A stretch of 64,000 nt of DNA from Candidatus Thiodictyon syntrophicum. GTDB lineage: Bacteria; Pseudomonadota; Gammaproteobacteria; Chromatiales; Chromatiaceae. This document shows, in pieces, positions 7,601-15,375 of the stretch. Location: assembly GCF_002813775.1 (NCBI RefSeq), contig NZ_CP020370.1, forward strand, positions 2,753,501 to 2,817,500, written 5' to 3'. Each line of letters starts with the position of its first letter. The stretch's first letter is position 1. The position numbers and the translations under genes were made by a program. The notes below the pieces were generated by a model, which worked only from the letters and a program-made list of their open reading frames with translations, was not told where the DNA came from and did no database searches.

Positions 7601-8224
7601 TGTCACGCCCTTTCAGGGCTGGGGGACCCTCAACAACAGACCACCCAGGGCGTTGCCCTGGGCTGGTATATCACGCCCTTTCAGGGCTGGGATGCTCAAC
7701 AACAGACCACCCAGGGCGTTGCCCTGGGCTGGTATGTGACGCCCTTTCAGGGCTGGGGGACCCTCAACAACAGACTACCCAGGGCGTTGCCCTGGGTTGG
7801 TATGTCACGCCCTTTCAGGGCTGCGATCCTCAACAACAGACCACCCAGGGCGTTGCCCTGGGCTGGTATGTCACGCCCTTTCAGGGCTGGGGGACCCTCA
7901 ACAACAGACTACCCAGGGCGTTGCCCTGGGCTGGTATGTCACGCCCTTTCAGGGCTGGGGGACCCTCAACAACAGACTACCCAGGGCGTTGCCCTGGGCT
8001 GGTATGTCACGCCCCTTCAGGGCTGGGATGCTCAACGACAGACCACCCAGGGCGTTGCCCTGGGCTGGTATGTCACGCCCCTTCAGGGCTGGGATGCTCA
8101 ACAACAGCCTACCCAGGGCATTGCCTTGGGCTGGTATGTCACGCCCTTTCAGGGCTGGGTTCCTCAACAACAGACCACCCCGGGGCGTTGCCCTGGGCTG
8201 GTATATCACGCCCCTGCGGGGCTG
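7601..8224. repeat. Tandem array of ten 66-68 bp units, each with two hairpins
   Basis: Units start at 7601, 7669, 7735, 7803, 7869, 7937, 8005, 8071, 8137 and 8204 (last one partial). Each contains a short palindrome (GCCCTTTCAGGGC), an AT-richer link (CTCAACAACAGACCA) and a perfect 8-bp-stem hairpin (CCCAGGGCGTTGCCCTGGG). Variation concentrates in the 2-6 bases after the first palindrome. All three forward frames are largely open only because the units contain few stops, so this is not read as coding. There are no unique spacers, so it is not a CRISPR. Confidence 0.9.
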
Positions 8225-8375
8225 ACGGGTGATGGCAGGTAACCCCCCGCGTGCGACCAAGGCGTTCGGGTGGGAGGATTGGTTCCCAGCGGGGTCGCGC
8301 ATACCAGCCCATGGGAGCGGCTTGCCGCCGCGATGCGACGTTGCGGTCACCTGCAAGGCTGCGGCGGTCTGGGCC

Positions 8376-8506
8376 TTGATCATAACTCCGGCCGCCTCGA
8401 GGGTGACATCCGTCGCGGCCTGGGGGCCGCTCCTACGCCGTAGGAGCGGCCCCCGGGCCGCGACGGGTTACCGCAAGGGGGCGTGGCCGGAGTTATGATC
8501 GAGGTG
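8376..8506. repeat. B-family palindromic element with a GGCCGCTCCTAC-type inner hairpin
   Basis: Outer inverted ends CTTGATCATAACTCCGGCC (left) and its near-complement GGCCGGAGTTATGATCGAGG (right) enclose an almost perfect long hairpin (GTCGCGGCCTGGGGGCCGCTCCTACG against its complement, about 8409-8466). A related half-hairpin (GTCGCGGCTGAAGCCGCTCC) follows at about 8522-8543. Sequence between 8225 and 8375 shows nothing recognisable. The hairpins lie just beyond bioD and could also end its transcript. Confidence 0.75.
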
Positions 8507-8563
8507 GCGGTCTGAGAGTTCCGTCGCGGCTGAAGCCGCTCCCACGGCGGCGCTGCGCGGCGT

Positions 8564-9265
8564 TCAAGACGGGCATCGGGGGACCTGGCGGGTAACCAAC
8601 AGGTCCAAGCGGAGCAGCGCGGCCAGGGTGTCGGGCGCGGGCTGGGCCAGCCAGGGGACGACGCCCAGGCAGGGGGCCGCGAGCAGGGCGGCCAGCGTCG
8701 CGATGTTCTCATCGGCCGCCTGCATCCGGCGGTCGATGCCGTTGCCGACCCAGCCGGCGAGGGTGGCGCCCTGGGCGCGGATGGATTCGGCGGTGAGCAG
8801 GGCGTGATTGAGGCACCCGAGCTTGAGGCCGACCACCAGGATCACCGGCAGGTCCAGCACCCTGGGCAGATCGCTGACCGACAGGTGGGTGCCGAGCGGT
8901 ACGCGCCAGCCGCCGACGCCCTCGACCACCACCCGCTCGGCGGCGGCGGCCAGGGCGCGGTACGCAGCGAGGATGGGGCCGGCGGCGATCTCGATCCCGG
9001 CCTGCCCGGCGGCGAGGTGGGGGGCAATGGGCGGCGCGAAGGCATAGGGATTGATCAGGTCGTAGGGGGCGGCGGTGCTGCCCTGGGCCTGGAGGCGCAG
9101 GGCGTCGCCGTTGCGCAGACCGGCGGGGCTGGGGTCGCAGCCGGTGGCGACCGGTTTCATGCCGAGCACCCGGTGTCCTTGCGCCTGCCAGGCGGCCATC
9201 AGGCCCAGGGCGATTTCGGTCTTGCCGCAGTCGGTGTCGGTGCCGGTGATGAAGACCCCGCTCAT
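8564..9265 (-). CDS. bioD: Dethiobiotin synthetase
   Basis: A 233-residue protein that closes the ureido ring of dethiobiotin from 7,8-diaminopelargonic acid, CO2 and ATP in the cytoplasm. The P-loop is at residues 8-16 (GTDTDCGKT), followed by GLMAAW, the MKPVATGC substrate loop, VVEGVGGWRVPL and VVGLKLGCLNHALLTAESI, all hallmarks of BioD. Length is typical. It is the last gene of the minus-strand bio cluster, and its ATG overlaps the bioC stop by four bases, so the two are translationally coupled. Confidence 0.95.
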   Translation of the reverse strand: MSGVFITGTDTDCGKTEIALGLMAAWQAQGHRVLGMKPVATGCDPSPAGLRNGDALRLQAQGSTAAPYDLINPYAFAPPIAPHLAAGQAGIEIAAGPILAAYRALAAAAERVVVEGVGGWRVPLGTHLSVSDLPRVLDLPVILVVGLKLGCLNHALLTAESIRAQGATLAGWVGNGIDRRMQAADENIATLAALLAAPCLGVVPWLAQPAPDTLAALLRLDLLVTRQVPRCPS

Positions 9266-10140
9266 GCCCCGAGGCCCGGTCCGTAGCGCCGGCCGATGCT
9301 GCTCAGGGGGACGCCGATGCCGCCGTCCATGGGCTTTTGCAGCGGCGCCCAGGCGTGTCCGTAGACGACCTCATAGGTGGCGGGCAGGCGCCCGTCGTCC
9401 TGGCGCTCGCGCTCGTAGGCGGCGGTGACGGCGGCAAGGCGGCGCGGGCCGGTGAGCCCGCGGGGACGCGCGGCGGTGGCGTTGTGGGCGCCGATGCCCT
9501 TCAGGTCGGCCATCAGGTCAGGCAAGCGCGCATAGGTGACGGTCAGGCGCTCGGTGTCCATCACCGGGTCGGCGAAGCGCGCCTGGACCAGGGCGTCGCC
9601 CAGGTCGTGCATGTCCGGGAAGGGGCTGACGTGGGTGTGGCCGTCCACGCCGGACCAGGCCGCGCGCAGCTCCTTGAGGGTGTCCGGGCCGAAGGTGGTG
9701 AACATCAGCAGTCCCCCGGGGCTCAGGACCCGCAGGCATTCGGCGAAGACGGCGGCGGGGTCGTTGCACCACTGGAGGGTGCTGTTGGAGAGGATCAGGT
9801 CGGCGGCCCCGTCGGCCAGCGGCAGGCGCTCGGCGTCGGCGCACAGGCACAGGGGGCGACGCAGCCAACTGCCGCGGCGGCGCGCCTGGAGCAACATCGG
9901 GTGGGCGACGTCGAGCGCGATCACCCGCGCCTTGCGGTAGCGCCGCTGCAGGGGGCCGAGCGCGTAGCCGGTGCCGGTCCCCAGGTCCAGGACGCGCCGC
10001 GGGTCCAGGCGCACATAGTCGAGCCGCTCCAGGAGCCGGTCGGCGATCTCGCGCTGCAGCACGGCCGCGGCGTCGTAGCCGGCGGCGGCGCGCTCGAAGG
10101 CGCGGCGGGCGCGGGGCTTGTCGATGGGGTCTTGGCTCAT
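9262..10140 (-). CDS. bioC: Malonyl-[ACP] O-methyltransferase BioC
   Basis: A 292-residue SAM-dependent methyltransferase that caps malonyl-ACP so that fatty-acid synthesis can build the pimeloyl chain. The SAM-binding motif is VLDLGTGTGYALGPL, with post-motif VIALDVAHPMLLQAR, CADAERLPLADGAADLILSNSTLQWC, and RVLSPGGLLMFTTFGPDTLKELRAAW, the last typical of BioC. The start at 10140 (MSQDPIDKPRARRAFERAA) is preferred over an upstream in-frame ATG at 10179, which would lie in the repeat-rich spacer. It overlaps bioD and is separated from bioH by 400 bases of nested repeats. Confidence 0.93.
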   Translation of the reverse strand: MSQDPIDKPRARRAFERAAAGYDAAAVLQREIADRLLERLDYVRLDPRRVLDLGTGTGYALGPLQRRYRKARVIALDVAHPMLLQARRRGSWLRRPLCLCADAERLPLADGAADLILSNSTLQWCNDPAAVFAECLRVLSPGGLLMFTTFGPDTLKELRAAWSGVDGHTHVSPFPDMHDLGDALVQARFADPVMDTERLTVTYARLPDLMADLKGIGAHNATAARPRGLTGPRRLAAVTAAYERERQDDGRLPATYEVVYGHAWAPLQKPMDGGIGVPLSSIGRRYGPGLGA

Positions 10141-10224
10141 GGTATTTCGCGGTTCATCATAAAGAGTATCTGGCCGCAAATGAACGCAAATAAGCGCTAA
10201 TAGATCTGGTGGTTAGCATCGTCG

Positions 10225-10433
10225 GCCTTGATCATGGTTCCGGCCACGCCCCTGGCCGGTTCCGAAATTTCTTGACAGGATTAACAAGATTTACAAGATT
10301 GAAGACGAATAACATCTTGTAAATCTTGTTAATCCTGTCTAAATGTATTGGCTTCGCGCTCGCCGTGCGGTTCGGGGCCGCCCCCTTAAGACCTCAATTC
10401 CTGCCGATGCTGGCCGGAACGGCGATCAACGCC
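10225..10433. repeat. B-family element inserted in A, flanked by a 9-bp direct repeat
   Basis: Ends are GGCCTTGATCATGGTTCCGGCC and GGCCGGAACGGCGATCAACGCC (inverted). GCATCGTCG occurs immediately on both sides (10216-10224 and 10434-10442) and once, in a related form, in the empty A copy. The direct repeat is what a staggered-cut insertion leaves. Confidence 0.75.
10274..10339. repeat. C-family inverted repeat nested inside the B element
   Basis: A perfect 26-bp inverted repeat, arms 10274-10299 and 10314-10339, starting GACAGGATTAACAAG, with a 14-base loop. It is AT-rich, unlike the B element around it. It would form a strong RNA hairpin in the bioH-bioC transcript. Confidence 0.8.
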
Positions 10434-10540
10434 GCATCGTCGCGGGCGTTACCCGGACGGCGACCACGTATTAAAGGCCAAGCCTCTGATCATTTGCGTT
10501 AATTCGCGTTCATTCGCGGCTGGACCGCATTTATTCGGGT

Positions 10541-11347
10541 TCATGCCTTCAGTTGAGCGAGGAAGGAGGCGATGGCGTCCGCGGTTTCCCGCGGATGGGA
10601 CAGGAAGGGCGCGTGGGCGGCGCCCGCGATGACGCGGGTCTGGGCCGCCGACATCAGGCATTCGACCCGCTCGCCGACCCCCGGCGGGACCAGGGTGTCA
10701 TGGTCGCCGAAGAGCCACAGCGACGGGCAGCGGATGTCGGGCAGGGGGCCGCGCAGGTCTTCATCGCGCAGCAGTTCGAGCCCCAGGGCCAGGGCGGCCG
10801 GGTCGGCGGCTGGCCGCTGGGCCAATTCCCGGCGCAGGGTGCGCAGGACCTCCTGGGCCTGGTCGCTGCCGCGTACCTGGAGGGCCAGGAAGCGGCTCAG
10901 GGTGCCGGCCGGGTCCGCCAGCAGCCCGGCCTGGAACTGGTCCAGGGTCGCCTCCGCCACCGCCGGGGTCCAGTCCACGGCGCGCAGGAAGCGCGGGGTG
11001 GCGGTAACCATGATCAGGGCGCGGACCCGCTTGGGCGCCCGCAGCGCGGCGGCCAGGGCCACCAGCCCACCCAGGGACCAGCCGAGCCAGACCGCCCGCG
11101 CCGGGGCGGCGGCCAGGCAGGCGTCCGCCCAGCGCCACAGGGCGCCGGTGCCGGGGCCCAACTGGGGCGGGAAGGGGCTGTCGCCGTGACCGGGCAGTTC
11201 GATGCGGTGCTGGGTGAGACCCGCACCCAGGTCCGCGGGCAGGCCGTCCCAGACGGTGGCGTTCATGCCCCAGCCGTGGAGCAGGACCAGGTCGTTGCCG
11301 GGGGTCTCGTCGGTGCCGAGCAGGTCGGCCAGGGTGTGCAGTGTCAT
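10541..11347 (-). CDS. bioH: Pimeloyl-[ACP] methyl ester esterase BioH
   Basis: A 268-residue alpha/beta hydrolase that removes the methyl cap from pimeloyl-ACP methyl ester, ending the BioC-BioH route to pimelate. The oxyanion region is LLHGWGMNATVWDGL and the nucleophile elbow is LGWSLGGLVAL. The acid is in LWLFGDHDTLVPPGV and the catalytic histidine in GAAHAPFLSHP. Length is normal for BioH. The gene sits between bioC and bioF on the same strand, which supports BioH over a general esterase. The upstream gap to bioF holds a D-family element. Confidence 0.92.
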   Translation of the reverse strand: MTLHTLADLLGTDETPGNDLVLLHGWGMNATVWDGLPADLGAGLTQHRIELPGHGDSPFPPQLGPGTGALWRWADACLAAAPARAVWLGWSLGGLVALAAALRAPKRVRALIMVTATPRFLRAVDWTPAVAEATLDQFQAGLLADPAGTLSRFLALQVRGSDQAQEVLRTLRRELAQRPAADPAALALGLELLRDEDLRGPLPDIRCPSLWLFGDHDTLVPPGVGERVECLMSAAQTRVIAGAAHAPFLSHPRETADAIASFLAQLKA

Positions 11348-11389
11348 AGCGATCCAGTGTCTTGTTTGCGTTCAGTGGCGGCCTTGTCC

Positions 11390-11503
11390 CGTTGTCGTTG
11401 TCGTTGTCGTAATCGTAAATCGGAGAAGGGCTGCAATTTGGCGTGCGCGAGAATCCGGAGCGCTACGATAACCTCGATTACGACAACGACAACGACAACG
11501 ACG
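11390..11503. repeat. D-family element, copy 1 (GTTGTC hexamer ends)
   Basis: CGTTGTCGTTGTCGTTGTCG at the left and the inverted GACAACGACAACGACAACGA at the right bracket a ~70-base core with GATTACGAC/ATCGAGGTTATCG motifs shared with the copies at 25152, 30284, 37973 and 61756. This copy runs into the 3' end of bioF and supplies its stop codon. Confidence 0.85.
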
Positions 11504-12671
11504 CGCCTGGCCCGTCCCTGACCCCGGGCAATCCGGCCAAGGCCTCGAGCAGGCGCTCCAGGTCGGTGTCGGTATGGGCCGCGCTCAGGGTGATGCGCAG
11601 CCGCGCCGTGCCCACCGGGACCGTGGGCGGGCGGATGGCGGTGACCAGCAGGCCGGCGGATTCCAGGGCGGCACTCCAGGCCAGCGCCCGCTCGGCGCTG
11701 CCGGCGAGCAGCGGTTGGATGGGGGTCGGCGAGTCCGCGAGCGACAGTCCGAGTTGCGCGGCGCCCGCGCGCAGGCGCCCGATGAGGGTGCCCAGGCGCT
11801 CACGCCGCCACTCCTCCCGGCGCGCCAGGGCCAGACTCACGCGGGTCGCCGCGGCCAGGGCCGGCGGGGTGGCGGTGGTATAGATATAGGGGCGGGCGTG
11901 CTGGATCAGGGTCTCGATCAGGGCCTCGCTGCCCGCGACGAAGGCGCCGAAGGTCCCGAAGGCCTTGCCCAGGGTGCCCATGAGGATCGGTACCGCGGCG
12001 GCGTCGAGGCCGCAGTGGTCCAGGCTGCCGCGCCCCTCCCGACCCAGGACGCCCAGCCCGTGGGCATCGTCCACCAGCAGCCAGGCGTCGGCCTGGCGCG
12101 CAACCTGGGCCAGGGCGGGCAGGGGGGCCAGGTCCCCGTCCATACTAAAGACGCCGTCGGTGGCGATCAGGCGGGGCGCGGCGCGCTGCGCCAGGCGCTC
12201 GAGCGCGGCGGCGTCGGCGTGGGGGTAGCGGCGCAGCCGGGCGCGGGCGAGCAGGGCGCCGTCCAGGAGCGAGGCGTGGTTGAGCCGGTCCTCGAAGACC
12301 GTATCGCCACGCCCGCTCAGCGCCGCGATCACCCCCAGGTTGGCCATATAGCCGGTGGAGAAGAGCAGCGCCCGGGGCCGTCCGGTGAACTCGGCCAGGT
12401 CCTCCTCCAGTGCCTGGTGGGCGGCGCTGTGACCGTTCACCAGGTGGGCGGAGCCGCTGCCCACCCCCCAGCGCGCGGCACCCTGTTGCAGGGCGGCGAT
12501 CACCTCCGGGTGGTTGGCGAGCCCCAGGTAATCGTTGCTGCAAAAATTGACCAGCGACCGCCCGTCGGTGCGGCCATGGGGCCGCTGGGGACCGTCCTGG
12601 ACGCGGCGGCGCCGGTAGAGACCGGCGGCGCGCAGGCGGTCCAGTTCGGCGGTCAGGTCGGGCGCTGCCAT
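11478..12671 (-). CDS. bioF: 8-amino-7-oxononanoate synthase
   Basis: A 397-residue PLP enzyme that condenses pimeloyl-ACP with alanine to give KAPA. Visible landmarks are [71 protein letters not shown] and the PLP lysine in [17 protein letters not shown]. The last seven residues (SLSLSLS) and the TAA stop are read from the hexamer repeat of the D element at 11390-11503, so the C-terminus has been rewritten by that element. This is probably harmless because it lies beyond the fold. An E element separates it from bioB. Confidence 0.95.
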   Translation of the reverse strand: MAAPDLTAELDRLRAAGLYRRRRVQDGPQRPHGRTDGRSLVNFCSNDYLGLANHPEVIAALQQGAARWGVGSGSAHLVNGHSAAHQALEEDLAEFTGRPRALLFSTGYMANLGVIAALSGRGDTVFEDRLNHASLLDGALLARARLRRYPHADAAALERLAQRAAPRLIATDGVFSMDGDLAPLPALAQVARQADAWLLVDDAHGLGVLGREGRGSLDHCGLDAAAVPILMGTLGKAFGTFGAFVAGSEALIETLIQHARPYIYTTATPPALAAATRVSLALARREEWRRERLGTLIGRLRAGAAQLGLSLADSPTPIQPLLAGSAERALAWSAALESAGLLVTAIRPPTVPVGTARLRITLSAAHTDTDLERLLEALAGLPGVRDGPGASLSLSLS

Positions 12672-12701
12672 CAGGTTTCGATCATCCTAGAAAGAGCAGT
12701 T

Positions 12702-12844
12702 ATCCACAGATGAACACAGATGATCACAGATTATTCATTGACTTACGCTTGGCCGGGGACTCAGCTTGTCGGTGATCTTGGCAATAGCAAGGAGTTCATG
12801 ACAATGTGGAGAAAATCTGTGTTCATCTGTGTCCATCTGTGGAT
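12702..12844. repeat. E-family element, copy 1 (ACACAGATG ends)
   Basis: ATCCACAGATGAACACAGAT at the left and the inverted CTGTGTTCATCTGTG..CATCTGTGGAT at the right flank a core (TTATTCATTGACTTACGCTT..) shared with the opposite-facing copy at 50377-50529. It fills the bioF-bioB gap. Confidence 0.8.
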
Positions 12845-12851
12845 CTTAGGA

Positions 12852-13895
12852 TCAAACCCTATGTTGCGTGACTAAGGCGGCATCCGGGGCCCGGTCGATC
12901 CGCTGACAGGCCCCGGGTTCGTCGCGCTCCGGCGCCAGTTCCTCGAAGGCGAGCCCCAGGCGCTCGAACAGTGCCCGGTCGCGGTCGGCCCCCGCGTTGG
13001 GGGTGGTGAGCAATTGCTCGCCATAGAAAACCGAGTTGGCCCCGGCGAAGTAGCACAGGGCCTGGAGTTCGTCGCTCATCTGGGCGCGTCCGGCGGAGAG
13101 CCGCACATAGGAGGCGGGCATCAGGCAGCGGGCGGCGGCGACGGTGCGCACGAACTCCAGCGGGTCCAGGGGGGCGGTACCGAAGAGCGGGGTGCCCTCG
13201 ACCTGGACCAGCAGGTTGATGGGCACCGACTCCGGATGGGCCGGCAGGTTGGCGAGTTGGCACAGGAGCGAGGCGCGGTCGCGGCGCGATTCACCCATCC
13301 CCAGGATGCCGCCGCTGCAGGTCTTGAGCCCGGCGGCGCGCACATGGCCCAGGGTCGCCAGGCGGTCCTGATAGGTCCGGGTGCTGATGACCTGGCCGTA
13401 GAACTCGGGGGAGGTGTCCAGGTTGTGGTTGTAGTAGTCGAGCCCGGCCGATTTTAGCCGCCGGGCCTGCTCGGCGGTCAGCATCCCCAGGGTCACGCAG
13501 GTCTGAAGCCCCAGGTCGTGGACGGCCGCGACCATGCCGATCACCTGCTCCAGGTTGCGGTCCGTCGGGTTGCGCCAGGCCGCGCCCATGCAGAAGCGGG
13601 TGGCCCCCTGCGCCTTGGCGGCCGCGGCGGCGGCGATCACCGCCGCGACAGGCAACAGGGACTCCCGCGGCAGGCCGGTGTCATGCCCCGCGCTCTGGGC
13701 GCAGTAGGCGCAGTCCTCCGGGCAGGCCCCGGTCTTGATGCTCAAGAGCGTGCTGACCTGGACCCGGTTGGGTGCGAAGCGGGCGCGGTGGGTCGTCTGG
13801 GCCTGGAGCAACAGGTCGTTGAAGGGCTGGCAGAGGAGGCGCTCGACCTCGTCGATGGTCCAGTCGTGGCGTGGCGGGGGATGGCTCTCGGGCAT
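12852..13895 (-). CDS. bioB: Biotin synthase
   Basis: A 347-residue radical-SAM enzyme that inserts sulfur into dethiobiotin. The [4Fe-4S]/SAM cysteines are C58, C62 and C65 ([13 protein letters not shown]). Other BioB blocks are [52 protein letters not shown] and [16 protein letters not shown]. The start at 13895 ([21 protein letters not shown]) is preferred; an upstream in-frame ATG at 13985 would add a proline-rich stretch with no counterpart in the family. It is the first gene of the minus-strand cluster, so the promoter should lie between 13900 and 14120. No BirA-type operator is evident. Confidence 0.95.
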   Translation of the reverse strand: MPESHPPPRHDWTIDEVERLLCQPFNDLLLQAQTTHRARFAPNRVQVSTLLSIKTGACPEDCAYCAQSAGHDTGLPRESLLPVAAVIAAAAAAKAQGATRFCMGAAWRNPTDRNLEQVIGMVAAVHDLGLQTCVTLGMLTAEQARRLKSAGLDYYNHNLDTSPEFYGQVISTRTYQDRLATLGHVRAAGLKTCSGGILGMGESRRDRASLLCQLANLPAHPESVPINLLVQVEGTPLFGTAPLDPLEFVRTVAAARCLMPASYVRLSAGRAQMSDELQALCYFAGANSVFYGEQLLTTPNAGADRDRALFERLGLAFEELAPERDEPGACQRIDRAPDAALVTQHRV

Positions 13896-14120
13896 GGCAG
13901 GATCCGGACGGGCGGCGGGTGCGGGGGTGCACCAGCGATGCCGCAAGCAGCAGGCCCCACGGCGGCGGTTGCGGCCGGGGGTCAAGGGCCTGCCATGCTA
14001 GCGGGCCCGGGGCCATTGTCAACCGCCGCGCCCGCGGCGGGTTGACGATAAGACTTCCGCCCCGGTCACAAGCCTGTTAATCTCCCGCCCCCGCCATCCA
14101 CCGCGAGCCGCACCCCCATC

Positions 14121-14600
14121 GTGATCAGTGCCTGTGCCGACATCCTGATCGAGAGGCCTGCCGAGCCGGTCTTCAGTTTCGTCGTCTTGGATTTCTTCAA
14201 GAACTACCAACGCTGGTCGCCGGAGGTCGAGTGCCTGGAGCTGCTCTCGCCGGGGCCCGTCTGCGTCGGCAGCACCGGGCGCCAGGTGCGCGTGGACCAG
14301 GGTCGGCGCACCGACACCACCTTCAAGATCGTCACTCTGGAGCCGCTCCAATGTCTGGAGTTCCTGGAACTCGGCGAGCGCTACCGCATCCGCTACGCGC
14401 TGGAGCCGGTGCCGCTCGAGGCGGACGGGGTCGATGCGCCCGCGCACACGCGTCTGATCTTAAGCCTTGATCTCAAACGCCTGAGTCTGCTCATGCGGCC
14501 CTTTGAGACGCTGATCCGCACCGCGGCGCAGGAGGGCGCCGATCGCATGGTGGAGTCCATCAAGGGGTTGGTGGAGTTGGAAGTCCCCGGAAGGGCGTGA
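14121..14600 (+). CDS. SRPBCC-family (START-like) protein
   Basis: A 159-residue protein with a GTG start and the pattern of the SRPBCC/polyketide-cyclase fold. It has a first strand with ADILIERPAEPVFSFVVLDFFKNYQRWSPEV, a middle FKIVTLEPLQCLEFLELGERYRIRYALE segment, and a long C-terminal helix (RPFETLIRTAAQEGADRMVESIKGLVELE). Such proteins bind hydrophobic ligands, but nothing here fixes the ligand. It diverges from bioB and reads towards pflB; no functional link is evident. Confidence 0.65.
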   Translation: MISACADILIERPAEPVFSFVVLDFFKNYQRWSPEVECLELLSPGPVCVGSTGRQVRVDQGRRTDTTFKIVTLEPLQCLEFLELGERYRIRYALEPVPLEADGVDAPAHTRLILSLDLKRLSLLMRPFETLIRTAAQEGADRMVESIKGLVELEVPGRA

Positions 14601-14635
14601 GGGTAGGCCCGGCCGCGACGGATATCACCCGCGAG

Positions 14636-14668
14636 CCCGTAGGGTCCGCTGTGCGGACCAGCAGCGTC
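14636..14668. repeat. REP hairpin, GTAGGGTCCGCTGTGCGGACC type
   Basis: The palindromic core GGTCCGCTGTGCGGACC is also found at about 20480-20500, 46995-47062 and 52078-52130. It lies just after the SRPBCC gene. Confidence 0.7.
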
Positions 14669-14821
14669 GCCGTCGGCAACCTGGCCGATATAATGACGAA
14701 GGTCGGCGGCGCGTAACAGATCAGTCATCGTTTAGTGTCATCCTAATTCAACCGGACAATGCGTGCGCCGCGCCGCCGCCCACCGGACTGCCTGTTCCTG
14801 GTCATTGTCCCCGATCCGTTC

Positions 14822-14868
14822 CTGTTGGATATCCGACAAGACAAGGCACCTTGTCGGGTATCCGACAG
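14822..14868. repeat. Inverted repeat in the pfl upstream region
   Basis: Arms 14822-14840 (CTGTTGGATATCCGACAAG) and 14850-14868 (CTTGTCGGGTATCCGACAG) are inverted with two mismatches, and each arm is nearly palindromic itself. It lies about 40 bases upstream of the FNR-like box; it could be an operator or a hairpin. Other sequence in 14670-14820 shows nothing recognisable. Confidence 0.5.
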
Positions 14869-14905
14869 GCGACACCCTGGTTTGATTTGCACCGAGACGG
14901 TGCTG

Positions 14906-14919
14906 TTGATTCCAATCAG
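14906..14919 (+). promoter_or_regulatory. FNR/Anr-type box upstream of pflB
   Basis: TTGATTCCAATCAG matches the TTGATNNNNATCAA consensus at nine of ten positions. FNR-type regulators activate pfl genes when oxygen is absent, so the site fits its downstream gene. It lies 23 bases before the start of the sigma-54-like motif. Predicted from sequence only. Confidence 0.5.
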
Positions 14920-14941
14920 TCAGACCTTGCCGCGATGACGC

Positions 14942-14957
14942 TGGCACAACATCTGCA
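14942..14957 (+). promoter_or_regulatory. Sigma-54-type -24/-12 promoter candidate for pflBA
   Basis: TGGCACAACATCTGCA fits TGGCAC-N5-TTGCA with one mismatch, and the essential GG (14943-14944) and GC (14955-14956) have the required 12-base register. It leaves a long leader (~400 bases) before the pflB start; the leader 14960-15360 shows no gene or clear structure. Confidence 0.45.
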
Positions 14958-15375
14958 TATCTGATACTATTACCACAAGCGTACGAGAACGACGAAATCA
15001 CCGTTATCGCTGTTTCACCCCGATCCTCTCCGCAACGCGGGAGGGCGGTCGTGATCAAAGGCGCGGCGACGCGGACCTTATGATCAAGGCCACCTGGGCC
15101 GTCACAGCCTGCAATCGGAGCCTCATGTTCACGCGCTTCCCCGGCGTTGCCCGGGTATATCCTTGAACCAGGGCCCGCGATCCCTTATCTAGTCTACGAA
15201 CGACCATTTTCTGCCGCCCGCCGGTCCTGCGAATACCAACCAGAAACCGGACAGCAATCGACTACCCCGGCCCGGGGAAGGCTGTTTCCGCTGCGGCGGG
15301 CGCTGTTGCCCCGTCGACGGTCTGCCTGTCCCGCGGCCTCGCGATCCAACAACAAAGAGAGAAGAGGAACCACCG

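Larger units (their letters stand above)
10162..10521. repeat. A-family element, interrupted by a B-family insertion
   Basis: Ends are AAGAGTATCTGGCCGCAAAT.. on the left and ..TTTGCGTTAATTCGCGTTCATTCGCGGC on the right; they match the uninterrupted A copy at 40673-40803. The interior GGTTAGCATCG is split from CGCGGGCGTTACCCGGAC by 10225-10433. This fills most of the bioC-bioH spacer. Confidence 0.75.

Noticed and set aside
7601-8224. CRISPR array
   Set aside because: Units are near-identical throughout with no unique spacers, unit length is too large, and no cas genes are near.
7478-8242. Long open frames through the tandem repeat array, giving repetitive Gly/Trp/Gln-rich proteins
   Set aside because: All three forward frames are open because the unit lacks stops; products are pure repeat translation with no start context or homology.
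12702-12844. DnaA boxes or an origin suggested by TTATCCACAG
   Set aside because: The match is part of the E-family repeat, also present at 50377-50529; there is no cluster of boxes or dnaA-dnaN context.
14738-15058. A 106-residue minus-strand open frame upstream of pflB
   Set aside because: No recognisable domain, overlaps the predicted regulatory sites, poor ribosome-binding context; treated as non-coding.
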